A DNA stretch of 64,000 bases. Source: an uncultured Nocardioides sp. (lineage in GTDB: Bacteria; Actinomycetota; Actinomycetes; Propionibacteriales; Nocardioidaceae). Shown one piece after another: positions 29,895 through 38,028 of the stretch (position 1 is its first letter; each line of letters begins with the position of its first letter). The stretch is taken from positions 620,001-684,000 of the forward strand of contig NZ_CANKZF010000001.1 of the NCBI RefSeq assembly GCF_947488515.1, written 5' to 3'. The notes beneath the pieces are model-generated. The model was given only the letters and a program-made list of their open reading frames with translations. It was not told where the DNA came from and did not search any database. The position numbers were made by a program, and so were the translations under genes.

Positions 29895-30899
29895 TTACAC
29901 GCGGGGTGGCGGCACGGCCAAAACGGGGTCCCCGCCGGCGGGCGGCAACGCTCCCCCGACGGGCGGCCCTGTGGTGACCAGGCCCATCGCCCGCGCCACC
30001 CACGTCGCGAGGCCCAGGTAGACCAAGGACTGCGTCAGCGTGGAGAGGATCGTCCACCAGCTGCTGCCCCCCTCCGCGTTGAGAGCCGTGGTCAGGTCAC
30101 CGAAGGTGAGCGCCAGCCCGAAGGCCAGGAAGTTGTTGAGCACGTGCATCGCGATGGGAGCCTCCAGGCCCCCGGTGCGGATCACGAGGATGCCGGCGAC
30201 GACGCCGAAGGCGAAGCGGTCGAAGAAGACCGGCCAGTCCTGCGACAGGCCGTGGAAGAGCGCGAAGATCAGCGCCGGTCCCAGCACGGCCAGCGCCTGC
30301 GACAGCTGCTTGGCCCACACGAGCGACCCGAAGGCCTGGGTGAGGTAGCCGCGGAACAGGTACTCCTCCCCCGCGGCCTGGAGCGGGGTCAGGAGCAGGA
30401 TCACGAGGATGAAGTCGCGCGTCTGCGAGGTGAAGTCGTTGACCGTGCTCGCCGGCATGTCGCCGGTCTGCACGGGCAGCAGCATCGCCACGCCGAGCGA
30501 GGCGAGGAGCGCCACCACCGACAGTCCGAGGCAGACGAAGAGGTAGCCCCACCGGAGGCGGGGCGCCACCGAGGAGATCCAGCGCGGCTTGAGCCGGTGC
30601 AGCCACCAGGTGACCAGGAAGGTCAGCGGGATCGCCGCGGCGATGATCACGTTGAGCAGGGCGAGCCCGGCGGGCGTCGCCTCTGCCGTCACGTCGAGGA
30701 CGGTCGAGGCCTCGCTCGCGCTGCTCCCCGTGGCGAGCAGCAGCGCGAAGGCGATGCCCCCGACCACGAGCGGCACGACGGCGAAGACCAGGACGAGGAG
30801 CAGCACGGCTCCCACGACCGAGCGCCACCAGCCGGGCCTGCCCACCCGGTGCAGCTCGTGGTAGCGCGGCCGGAAGTCGGGGGCCAGCGGTGCGGGCAC
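29895..30899 (-). CDS. CPBP-family intramembrane protease
   Basis: A 334-residue protein with about eight membrane helices. The CAAX-protease/bacteriocin-processing (Abi) motifs are present: EEYLFRGYL with the catalytic Glu pair, and later FALFHGL and HVLNNFLAFG carrying the conserved His and Asn. It begins with GTG only 5 bp after the gltX stop, so it is translated from the gltX message. The natural substrate of such enzymes in actinobacteria is unknown. The C-terminus is Pro-rich and weakly conserved. Confidence 0.9.
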   Translation of the reverse strand: MPAPLAPDFRPRYHELHRVGRPGWWRSVVGAVLLLVLVFAVVPLVVGGIAFALLLATGSSASEASTVLDVTAEATPAGLALLNVIIAAAIPLTFLVTWWLHRLKPRWISSVAPRLRWGYLFVCLGLSVVALLASLGVAMLLPVQTGDMPASTVNDFTSQTRDFILVILLLTPLQAAGEEYLFRGYLTQAFGSLVWAKQLSQALAVLGPALIFALFHGLSQDWPVFFDRFAFGVVAGILVIRTGGLEAPIAMHVLNNFLAFGLALTFGDLTTALNAEGGSSWWTILSTLTQSLVYLGLATWVARAMGLVTTGPPVGGALPPAGGDPVLAVPPPRV

Positions 30900-30903
30900 G
30901 GCG

Positions 30904-32394
30904 TCAGGCCAGGGCCGACTGCAGGCGCCCGAGGCTGCGCTCGCGGCCCAGCAGCTCCAGCGACTCGAACAGCGGCGGGCTGATCCGCTTGCCGGTCACG
31001 GCGACCCGCACCGGACCGAAGGCCACACGGGGCTTGAGCTCCATGCCCTCGATCAGCGCCACGCGCAGCGCCTCCTCGATGGCGGCGGTCGACCACTCGT
31101 GCAGCCCCGAGAGGGCGTCGTACGACGCCTGGACGACGCCGCGGCCCGTCTCGTCGAGCAGCTTGGCGACGTCGGCGGGGTCGCGCTCGAAGTCGGCCTC
31201 GTCGACGAACAGGAAGCCGAGCATCGGCGCGGCCTCGGTGAGCTTGTTGATCCGCTCGGCCACCAGAGGCATCGCGAGCTCGAGCATCTGGGCATCGGGG
31301 TCGGTCACCGGGTCGCCCACGACGCCTGCGTCCTTGAGGAAGGGCAGCACGCGGTGGGTGATCTCGTCGATCGACAGCAGCCGCATGTGCGAGGCGTTGA
31401 TGGCCTCGGCCTTCTTGAGGTCGAAGCGCGCCGGGTTGGGGTTGACGTCCTTGATGTCGAACTTCTCGACCATCTCGTCCAGGGAGAAGACGTCGCGGTC
31501 CGCCGCGATCGCCCAGCCGAGGAGGGCGAGGTAGTTGAGCAGCCCCTCGGGCAGGAAGCCCTGCTCGCGGTAGAGCGCCATGTGGGCCTGCGGGTCACGC
31601 TTGGAGAGCTTCTTGTTGCCCTCGCCCATGACGTAGGGCAGGTGGCCGAACGCGGGCGTCTCCTTCGCGACGCCGAGCTCCTTGAGGGCGTCGAAGAGGG
31701 CGACCTGGCGCGGCGTGCTGGAGAGCAGGTCCTCGCCGCGCAGCACGTGGGTGATCTCCATCGTGGCGTCGTCGACGGGTGCGGTGAGGGTGTAGAGCGG
31801 GTCGCCGTTGGCGCGGCACAGCGCGAAGTCGGGGACGAACTCGGTCTCGAAGGTGATGTCGCCGCGGACCAGGTCGTTCCAGGTGATCGACCCGTCGGGC
31901 ATCCGGAAGCGGACGATCGAGGACCGACCCTCGGCCTCGAAGGCGGACCGCTGCTCGTCACTGAGCTCGCGGCAGAAGCCGTCGTAGCCCATCACCTTGG
32001 AGCCGCTCGCCTTGCGGCGCGCCTCGACCTCGTCGTTCGTGCAGAAGCAGTCATAGGTGTAGGACGACTCGCGCAGCCGGGTGAGCACGTCGGCGTAGAT
32101 CTCGGTGCGCTCGGACTGGCGGTAGGGACCGTGGGCACCGCCGACCACGACGCCCTCGTCCCAGCTGAGGCCGAGCCACTGCATGAGGTCGATGAGCGAG
32201 TCGTAGGACTCCTCGGTGTTGCGTGCCTTGTCGGTGTCCTCGATGCGGAAGACGAAGGTGCCGCCGTGGTGGCGGGCGAACGCCCAGTTGTAGAGGGCGG
32301 TGCGGGCCAGGCCGACGTGGGGCGACCCCGTCGGGGACGGGGCCATGCGGACGCGGACGGGGGTGCTCCCGGGGGTGCTCATGCTGGTGCTCAC
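30904..32394 (-). CDS. gltX: glutamyl-tRNA synthetase
   Basis: A class I synthetase of 496 residues. The HIGH-equivalent lies in RMAPSPTGSPHVGLARTALYN and the KMSKS-equivalent in NKKLSKRDPQ. The zinc-like insertion around YTYDCFCTNDEVEARR and the anticodon-binding C-terminal helices are present. I start it at the GTG (32394) that overlaps the FAH-family gene stop (GTGA); an ATG at 32382 is possible. Actinobacteria lack GlnRS as a rule, so this enzyme likely charges both tRNA-Glu and tRNA-Gln, with GatCAB amidating the latter. Both tRNA genes lie downstream on the same strand. Confidence 0.96.
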   Translation of the reverse strand: MSTSMSTPGSTPVRVRMAPSPTGSPHVGLARTALYNWAFARHHGGTFVFRIEDTDKARNTEESYDSLIDLMQWLGLSWDEGVVVGGAHGPYRQSERTEIYADVLTRLRESSYTYDCFCTNDEVEARRKASGSKVMGYDGFCRELSDEQRSAFEAEGRSSIVRFRMPDGSITWNDLVRGDITFETEFVPDFALCRANGDPLYTLTAPVDDATMEITHVLRGEDLLSSTPRQVALFDALKELGVAKETPAFGHLPYVMGEGNKKLSKRDPQAHMALYREQGFLPEGLLNYLALLGWAIAADRDVFSLDEMVEKFDIKDVNPNPARFDLKKAEAINASHMRLLSIDEITHRVLPFLKDAGVVGDPVTDPDAQMLELAMPLVAERINKLTEAAPMLGFLFVDEADFERDPADVAKLLDETGRGVVQASYDALSGLHEWSTAAIEEALRVALIEGMELKPRVAFGPVRVAVTGKRISPPLFESLELLGRERSLGRLQSALA

Positions 32395-33203
32395 GCTCTC
32401 TGGGCGACGGGGTTGGTCAGGGAACCGATGCCGGCGACCGAGATCTCCACCTCGTCGCCCACCTCCATCGGCCCGACACCCTCGGGGGTGCCGGTCAGGA
32501 TCAGGTCGCCGGGCAGCAGCGTCATCACCGACGACACGTGGGCGACGAGCGTCGGGATGTCGAAGATCATGTCGGCGGTCGAGCCGTCCTGGACGACGTC
32601 GCCGTTGAGGAACGTCTGCACCTGGCGGCCGTCGCTGAAGTCCTGCGGGTCGAGGTCGGTCTCGATCCACGGGCCGACCGGGCAGAAGGAGTCGAACCCC
32701 TTGGCGCGCGTGAACTGCACGTCGGAGCGCTGCAGGTCGCGCGCGGTGACGTCGTTGGCGATGGTGTAGCCGAAGATCACGTCGGTCGCCTGCTCGGCGG
32801 GCACGTCGCGGCAGATCCGACCGATCACCACGGCCAGCTCGCCCTCGAAGTGGAGGTTGCTGGTCTGCGAGGGGTAGAAGATCGGGTCGCCCGGGCCCAC
32901 CACCGAGGTGTTGGGCTTGAGGAACATCAGCGGCTCGCTCGGCAGGTCGTTGCCCATCTCGGCGGCGTGGGCGGCGTAGTTGCGACCGATCCCGACGACC
33001 TTGCTGCGCGGGATGATCGGTGCGAGGAGGCGTACGTCGCTGAGTCGGTGCTCCTCCTCGAGCAGCTTGATCCCGGCGTAGAGCGGGTCGCCAGCGAGCG
33101 CCACCACCACCGAGTCGTCGGCCGGCTGGCCGAACTCGTCGACCTCACCGGTGACGACGCCGAACCGAGGCTCCTCGCCCGTGCTGAACCGACAGATGCG
33201 CAT
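32391..33203 (-). CDS. fumarylacetoacetate hydrolase family protein
   Basis: A 270-residue FAH-superfamily enzyme. Core motifs are VVGIGRNYAAHAAEMG, PLMFLKPNTSVVGPGDPI, the metal-ligand stretch LHFEGELAVVIGR, GYTIANDVTARDLQ, KGFDSFCPVGPW and LILTGTPEGVGPM. Such enzymes hydrolyse or decarboxylate oxo-acids, for example acylpyruvates or oxaloacetate; the substrate is not predictable. It is directly upstream of gltX with overlapping GTGA, an arrangement I recall as common in actinobacteria. An ATG start with no strong ribosome site suggests low or near-leaderless expression. Confidence 0.92.
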   Translation of the reverse strand: MRICRFSTGEEPRFGVVTGEVDEFGQPADDSVVVALAGDPLYAGIKLLEEEHRLSDVRLLAPIIPRSKVVGIGRNYAAHAAEMGNDLPSEPLMFLKPNTSVVGPGDPIFYPSQTSNLHFEGELAVVIGRICRDVPAEQATDVIFGYTIANDVTARDLQRSDVQFTRAKGFDSFCPVGPWIETDLDPQDFSDGRQVQTFLNGDVVQDGSTADMIFDIPTLVAHVSSVMTLLPGDLILTGTPEGVGPMEVGDEVEISVAGIGSLTNPVAQRA

Positions 33204-33271
33204 GCGCCGAGGCTATCCAACCGTGCGGAGCCGGGACGACGTCGGGAGTCCGCACCCTCGGGCGGACGCCG

Positions 33272-34633
33272 TCAGTGGCCGGCGGCGCGGTGCAGCGCGG
33301 CGAGGCTGGAGGCGACGTCGTCGACGGTCGTCGACCAGTTGCTCACGCTGACCCGCAGCACGGCCTGGCCGTGCCAGCGCGACCCGGTCGTCCAGGCGGT
33401 CCCCTCGCTGAGCATCGCCTCGACCACGGCCCGGGTGCGGTCGTCGTCGCCGAAGGAGGCGCACACCTGGGTGAAGTCGACGTCGTTGAGCACCTGCGCC
33501 CCCTCGATCGCGGTGATCCCCTCCGCGAACGCCGCCGCGTGGTCGCAGAAGCCGTCGACCAGGTCGGCGACGCCGTCGCGTCCCAGCGCGCGGAGCACGG
33601 CCCACACGGGGAAGGCGCGGCCGCGGCGGCTGATCTCGGGCACCTTGTCGAACGGCTCGCCGGAGACGTCGTGGATGAGGTAGTCGCCGTGCATGCCCAT
33701 CGCGGCCCGCAGGGCAGCGCGGTCGCGCACGATCGCCAGCCCGCAGTCGTACGGCACGTTGAGGGTCTTGTGGGCGTCGGTCGCCCAGGAGTCGGCGCGG
33801 TCGGCGCCTGCCATCAGGTGCCGACGGCGCGGCGAGGCCCCGGCGAAGAGCCCGAACGCGCCGTCGACGTGCACCCACGCCCCCACGTCGTGAGCGGCGG
33901 CGATGGTCGCGTCGAACGGGTCGAAGGCCCCGGAGTGGACGTTGCCGGCCTGCAGGCAGACCACCGTGGGACGGCCGTCGCCCGCGTCGAGGGCCGCCGC
34001 CAGCGCGGCCGGCTCGATGCGTCCCTGGTCGTCGACGGCCACCGGCTCGGGCACACCGAGGCCGAGGTAGCGCAGGCTGAGGTCGATGGTGTCGTGGCGC
34101 TCCGACCCCACCAGCACGCGTACGCCGGGCGAACCCACCAGTCCGCGCTCGGCGACGTCCCAGCCGGCTCGGCGCAGCACCTCGTCGCGACCGGCGGCGA
34201 GGCAGGTGAAGTTGGCCATGGTGCCGCCGGTGACGAACCCGACCGCGCTGCCCGCGGGGAGGCCGAGCAGGTCGACCACCCACGCCTCCGTCACGTCCTC
34301 GACGGCGGAGTGGGCGGGGGTCAGCAGCCGCAGCCCGGAGTTCTGGTCCCACGCGCTGACAAGCCAGTCCACGGCCAGCGCTGCCGGGTGGGTGCCGCCG
34401 ATGACGAAGCCGAAGAACCGTCCGCCCGGCATCGCGGTCAGCCCGGGCTCGCACGCCTCGGCCAGCTCGTCGACCACCGCGACGGGATCGGTCGGGCCGT
34501 CCTGGAGGCGCCGGTCGAGCCGGTCCAGCATCTCCTCGGCCGTCATGGCCGGCGGGACCGGCCGCGCCGCGAGGGAGTCGAGCCACCCGAGGGCGTGAGC
34601 GTGCGCACGGTCCAGGCCGGCGGTGCGGTCCAT
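33272..34633 (-). CDS. group II PLP-dependent decarboxylase/aminotransferase-like protein
   Basis: A 453-residue fold-type I PLP enzyme related to aromatic-L-amino-acid and glutamate decarboxylases. GFVTGGTMANFTCLAAGRDE binds the PLP phosphate, WVHVDGAFG carries the conserved Asp, and the Schiff-base Lys is in SWATDAHKTLNVPYDCG. The C-terminal RVSVSNWSTT is typical of the group. The substrate could be an aromatic or branched amino acid; no pathway partner is adjacent. The start at 34633 gives a normal family N-terminus. It diverges from the next gene with an 84-bp gap. Confidence 0.88.
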   Translation of the reverse strand: MDRTAGLDRAHAHALGWLDSLAARPVPPAMTAEEMLDRLDRRLQDGPTDPVAVVDELAEACEPGLTAMPGGRFFGFVIGGTHPAALAVDWLVSAWDQNSGLRLLTPAHSAVEDVTEAWVVDLLGLPAGSAVGFVTGGTMANFTCLAAGRDEVLRRAGWDVAERGLVGSPGVRVLVGSERHDTIDLSLRYLGLGVPEPVAVDDQGRIEPAALAAALDAGDGRPTVVCLQAGNVHSGAFDPFDATIAAAHDVGAWVHVDGAFGLFAGASPRRRHLMAGADRADSWATDAHKTLNVPYDCGLAIVRDRAALRAAMGMHGDYLIHDVSGEPFDKVPEISRRGRAFPVWAVLRALGRDGVADLVDGFCDHAAAFAEGITAIEGAQVLNDVDFTQVCASFGDDDRTRAVVEAMLSEGTAWTTGSRWHGQAVLRVSVSNWSTTVDDVASSLAALHRAAGH

Positions 34634-34717
34634 CTCGGAAGTGTGCTCCAGGCACGAGCCCCACGTCGAGTGCCGTCGAAGCGGCCCGGGCCGCTCCCCG
34701 GCACTAGCCTTGGGGCA

Positions 34718-35572
34718 GTGCGCGTGCTGTCGACCTCCGAGTGGCGTCCCCTCGCCGAGGCCCATGCCGCACGCGTCGACGACTTCGTCCGGCCGCACCT
34801 CGCCCGTCGCGCCGGCCAGGTGAAGCACCCGGTCCACGACTTCCTCTTCACGTACTACTCCCAGCGCCCCGCGCACCTGCGCCGCTGGCACCCCGGTTAC
34901 GGGGTCGCGCTCGAGGACGCGGAGGAGCACGCGAGCCTCAAGGGCTACGCCGGCGACCCGGTCGCCGTCACCGCGGCGTACGTCGCCGCGCAGCGCCCGC
35001 TGCTCACCCAGCTGCACTCATTGCTGACGGCGACGGCCGCCCGCCCGCCGCAGCTCGGCTGCTTCGGCCTGCACGAGTGGGCGATGGTGCACCGTTCGGC
35101 GGAGCACGTGACCCGGCACGACTGGCCCCTCCGCCTCGGTCCCGAGGGCACCGACGCGGTCGTCGAGTCGCACCGGGTCGCCTGCTCGCACTTCGACGCC
35201 TTCCGCTTCTTCACCCCCACCTCCCGCCCGCTCAACACCCTGCAGCCCGGGCGCGACGACAGGCCGGCGTTCGAGCAGCCCGGTTGCCTGCACGCGGGCA
35301 TGGACCTCTACAAGCACGCCTTCCGGCTCACGCCGATGGTCCCCAGCGAGCTGGTGGCCGACTGCTTCGAGCTGGCACGCGACATCCGGGTGCTCGACAT
35401 GCGCGCGGCGCCCTACGACCTCGCCGACCTCGGCTTCGAGCCGGTGCGGATCGAGACCACGGAGGGCAAGGCGGCGTACGTCGAGGCCCAGCGCGGGTTC
35501 GCGGAGCGCGGGGCTCCCCTGCGGGCCCGCCTCGTCGCCGAGTGCGAGCGGCTGCTGGACGCCACGCCCTAG
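34718..35572 (+). CDS. uncharacterised actinobacterial protein, often labelled 3-methyladenine DNA glycosylase
   Basis: A 284-residue cytosolic protein, conserved in actinobacteria. It has no HhH or AAG glycosylase motif that I can see, so the common database label is doubtful. Distinct conserved segments are HPVHDFLFTYYSQRPAHLRRWHPG, LGCFGLHEWAMVHR, RVACSHFDAFRFFT and GCLHAGMDLYKHAFRL. They are rich in His, Cys, Asp and Glu, which suggests a metal or redox centre. It starts with GTG, and its stop overlaps the stop of the convergent small membrane gene via CTAG. Function unknown. Confidence 0.8.
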   Translation: MRVLSTSEWRPLAEAHAARVDDFVRPHLARRAGQVKHPVHDFLFTYYSQRPAHLRRWHPGYGVALEDAEEHASLKGYAGDPVAVTAAYVAAQRPLLTQLHSLLTATAARPPQLGCFGLHEWAMVHRSAEHVTRHDWPLRLGPEGTDAVVESHRVACSHFDAFRFFTPTSRPLNTLQPGRDDRPAFEQPGCLHAGMDLYKHAFRLTPMVPSELVADCFELARDIRVLDMRAAPYDLADLGFEPVRIETTEGKAAYVEAQRGFAERGAPLRARLVAECERLLDATP

Positions 35573-35979
35573 CCGAGGTCGGGGTCGGGGTTGTCGGGGT
35601 CGGGGTTGGCCGGCGGGTCGTCGGGGTCGAGGCAGGCCCACTCCGAGACGTCACCGTGCTCGTCATGCACGCGGACGCAGGGCCGCTTCGGCTGGTCCGC
35701 ACGCACCTCCACGGTGACTCCCGGGGACGCCGTGAAGCTCTCGCCGGCCACCTCCACCGACTCGCCGGGCGACAGCTCGACGGGGACGGACTGCCCCGTC
35801 ACCTGCACGTTCTGGCTCTGCAGCCACAGCATCTCGGCCCGGTCGGCGTACATCGGCTTGACGCGGTCGAGGACCGAGTCCAGCAGCACCGCGACCGGGA
35901 AGGCCAGGGCGAACAGCACTGCGGTCGCGATCCAGACCGCGACGGTCGCCGTGAGCCAGGCCGGCCGGGTCGGGGGCAT
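35569..35979 (-). CDS. small single-span membrane protein of unknown function
   Basis: A 136-residue protein. One N-terminal membrane helix (ATVAVWIATAVLFALAFPVAVLL) is followed by an outside domain with a beta-rich stretch (VPVELSPGESVEVAGESF, VTVEVRADQPKRPCVRVHDEHG) and two cysteines (in RPCVRV and EWACLD) that could form a disulfide. It ends in a Pro/Asp-rich tail. The ATG overlaps the stop of the sulfotransferase-like gene (ATGA). Nothing else identifies its role; it may assist or anchor the product of the coupled upstream gene. Confidence 0.75.
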   Translation of the reverse strand: MPPTRPAWLTATVAVWIATAVLFALAFPVAVLLDSVLDRVKPMYADRAEMLWLQSQNVQVTGQSVPVELSPGESVEVAGESFTASPGVTVEVRADQPKRPCVRVHDEHGDVSEWACLDPDDPPANPDPDNPDPDLG

Positions 35980-36620
35980 CAGAACTCGTAGCCGAAGGCC
36001 TCGACGGTGTCGGCGAACACCGTCGCGACCCGTTCCTTGGACGCGGGGGTGTAGAGCTCGCGGTAGTGGCCGGCCGGGCGCGCGTTGCCCTTGGCGCGCG
36101 GCAGGTCGGGCTCGCCCGGCAGCCCGAGGTGCTCCCACACCTCGCGGAGCTCGTCGTCGAGGTTCTCGTAGCGCAGCACCCGGTCGAGCGCCATCTTGCC
36201 GCGGATGCGGTAGAGCCGTCGGTTGTTGGCGAGCTGCTCGATCCAGATCTCCTGGACGTAGGTCTCGAAGTCGGGCAGCTCGGGCCGGTCCTTGTACTTC
36301 CAGTAGTAGAGGGACACGACGGCGTCCCACGGGTTCCGCTCGATCGCGAAGGTGAAGTAGTCGGCGAACACGTCGGCCCCGACGAGGTCGCGCGTCGCCT
36401 TGGCGCCCATGTGGTTGTAGGCCTTGCGGGGCTGCGGCGGCGACTCGAAGTTCTGCGGGGCACGACCACCGGCGGCCTGCCGCAGCTTCTCGTCCTCGGG
36501 ACTGATCTCGGTGATGACGTCGTCGGGCCCGCACACCTTGGACAACGCGATCTCCACGCTCGTGCCCGCCGTCTTGCGGGTCTTGAGGAAGATGAAGCGG
36601 TGCTGGTGGGACGCGATCAC
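35979..36620 (-). CDS. sulfotransferase family protein
   Basis: A 213-residue sulfotransferase-like enzyme. The PAPS 5'-phosphosulfate loop is FIFLKTRKTAGTSVEIAL near residue 9; the 3'-phosphate site is suggested by FTFAIERNPWDAVVSLYYW. VLRYENLDDEL is the typical later motif. GTG at 36620 is the only start that keeps the loop at the N-terminus. It probably transfers sulfate to a sugar or lipid acceptor (inference from family). It is coupled to the small membrane protein gene and diverges from the pentapeptide-repeat gene with a 54-bp gap. Confidence 0.88.
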   Translation of the reverse strand: MIASHQHRFIFLKTRKTAGTSVEIALSKVCGPDDVITEISPEDEKLRQAAGGRAPQNFESPPQPRKAYNHMGAKATRDLVGADVFADYFTFAIERNPWDAVVSLYYWKYKDRPELPDFETYVQEIWIEQLANNRRLYRIRGKMALDRVLRYENLDDELREVWEHLGLPGEPDLPRAKGNARPAGHYRELYTPASKERVATVFADTVEAFGYEF

Positions 36621-36674
36621 GGGGACGACCCTATCCGTCCCGCCCTCCCCCGTGGCACGACTACGGTGGGCGCC

Positions 36675-37283
36675 GTGACCGAGGCCCAGGTAGCGAACGG
36701 CAGGCACTTCCGCGGCGACGACTGGTACGGCGACGACCTCGGCGCCGCGCGCTTCGTCGAGTGCACCTTCACCGACGTCGACCTGTCGGAGACCGCGACG
36801 TCCGGCGCCACCTTCGAGCGGTGCACCTTCCACGGCGGTCGCTTCAACGCCTCGGTGCACACCGCGACGGCCTTCGTCGGGTGCGACTTCCGGCGCACGT
36901 CGTTCTTCGACGCGACGCTCGACGGCTGCAAGCTCGTCGGGTCGGTCTTCGCCGAGTGCACGCTGCGGCCCCTCACCGTGAGGGGCGGTTCCTGGCTCGG
37001 TGTCACGATGCGGGGCGCCAACCTCTCGCGCCTCGACCTCACCGGCGTCGACCTGCGCGAGGCCGACCTGTCGATGTCGGACCTCACGCTGACCACACTG
37101 GCCCGCGCCCGCCTCGACCACGCCGCGCTGCGACAGGCCAAGCTCGACCGCACCGACCTGCGGGGCGCGAGCCTCGACGGTGTGGACCTGCTGACCGCCG
37201 ACCTCAGGCGGACCCGCCTCGACCTCGCCGGCGCCGTGCTGCTCGCGGAGCTGCAGGGCGCGGACGTCGACACCTCGGCCTAG
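36675..37283 (+). CDS. pentapeptide-repeat protein
   Basis: A 202-residue right-handed quadrilateral beta-helix made of A(D/N)LXX-type repeats. Clear runs are CTFTDVDLSETATSGATFE, GANLSRLDLTGVDLREADLS and RTDLRGASLDGVDLLTADLR. No signal peptide or fused domain is present. Members include DNA-gyrase-protecting MfpA/Qnr proteins, but most have unknown roles, and the length is close to MfpA. A bidirectional hairpin terminator follows the stop. It starts at GTG. Confidence 0.88.
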   Translation: MTEAQVANGRHFRGDDWYGDDLGAARFVECTFTDVDLSETATSGATFERCTFHGGRFNASVHTATAFVGCDFRRTSFFDATLDGCKLVGSVFAECTLRPLTVRGGSWLGVTMRGANLSRLDLTGVDLREADLSMSDLTLTTLARARLDHAALRQAKLDRTDLRGASLDGVDLLTADLRRTRLDLAGAVLLAELQGADVDTSA

Positions 37284-37287
37284 ACAC

Positions 37288-37340
37288 CTGAGGACGTGGT
37301 GGACGGATCTCGGGCCGCCATCCGTCCACGGCGTCCTCAG
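37288..37340. terminator. bidirectional terminator between convergent genes
   Basis: A 21-nt arm (37288-37308) pairs with 37320-37340 with only one or two mismatches, leaving an 11-nt loop. It begins 5 bp after the pentapeptide-repeat stop, and the far arm overlaps the stop codon of the TetR gene, so it can end both transcripts. Confidence 0.75.
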
Positions 37341-37927
37341 ATATCGGGGTCGGCGAGCCGCGCCCGCAGGCCGTCGATGACGAGGTCGAGGCCCAGGTCG
37401 AAGTCGGGCAGGGAGTCCAGGGAGCGCTCGACGGCACCGAGGCCCACGGCCTGGCGGGCGGTCTGCTCCTCGAAGGCGTGGCCGAAGACGTAGTGGACCA
37501 GGGTGCGCGATGCGACGGCGACCAGCTCGTCGGGGACGTCGGCATCGGCGAGGACCTTCTCCATCTCCGCGACCGGCGCCGCGGCACCGAGCCCGAAGGC
37601 CCACACCGTCGCGACCACGTCGGCGCCGTCGGTGCAGGCGAGCATCGCGTGCCGGAGCTCCGAGCACACCTCGCGCAACCGGTCGGGCCACTCCGACGCC
37701 GTACGAGGTCGCGCACCGCGGGCGAGGATCTCGTCGGCGACCGCCGCCAGCAGCGCCTGCTTGCTCGGGAAGTGGTGGTAGATCGCGCTCGGCTGGACCC
37801 CGAGCTCGGCCCCGAGCCGGCGCATCGTCAGCGCCGAGAGGCCGTGCGCGTCGAGCAGGGTGACGGCGTGGGCGAGCACGTCCGCGCGGCGGTGCGGCAC
37901 GACGTACCCCCTCCCTCTCCGACCCAT
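37337..37927 (-). CDS. TetR-family regulator, probable BioQ
   Basis: A 196-residue TetR regulator with the HTH LDAHGLSALTMRRLGAELGVQPSAIYHHFPSKQALL at residues 23-60 and an alpha-helical ligand domain. It is divergent from bioY; the 101-bp gap between them contains the palindrome TGAACGCCGTTCA plus a further half-site. The TGAAC-N3-GTTCA layout matches the published form of BioQ motifs in corynebacteria and mycobacteria. A role as repressor of biotin transport is therefore likely (inference), with autoregulation. The ligand or biotin-protein partner is not deducible. Confidence 0.85.
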   Translation of the reverse strand: MGRRGRGYVVPHRRADVLAHAVTLLDAHGLSALTMRRLGAELGVQPSAIYHHFPSKQALLAAVADEILARGARPRTASEWPDRLREVCSELRHAMLACTDGADVVATVWAFGLGAAAPVAEMEKVLADADVPDELVAVASRTLVHYVFGHAFEEQTARQAVGLGAVERSLDSLPDFDLGLDLVIDGLRARLADPDI

Positions 37928-37980
37928 CTGGCGATCCCGACGCCTGCCACCGTGGTTGACGCGGCGTCCCCACCACCCTA

Positions 37981-38014
37981 ACCTGAACGCCGTTCAACTG
38001 ATCACCGTTCAGGT
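37981..38014. promoter_or_regulatory. BioQ-like operator upstream of bioY
   Basis: A perfect 13-bp palindrome TGAACGCCGTTCA (37984-37996) is nested in a larger inverted repeat with 9-bp arms ACCTGAACG (37981-37989) and CGTTCAGGT (38006-38014). It ends 14 bp before the bioY start and would block initiation there; it can also serve the divergent TetR gene. Confidence 0.8.
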
Positions 38015-38028
38015 AGAGGAAACACCCC

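Noticed and set aside
29905..29920. A GGTGGCGGCAC match at the end of the CPBP protease gene as another hairpin-family copy
   Set aside because: No GCCGCCACC partner follows at the proper distance, so it is a chance match to one arm.
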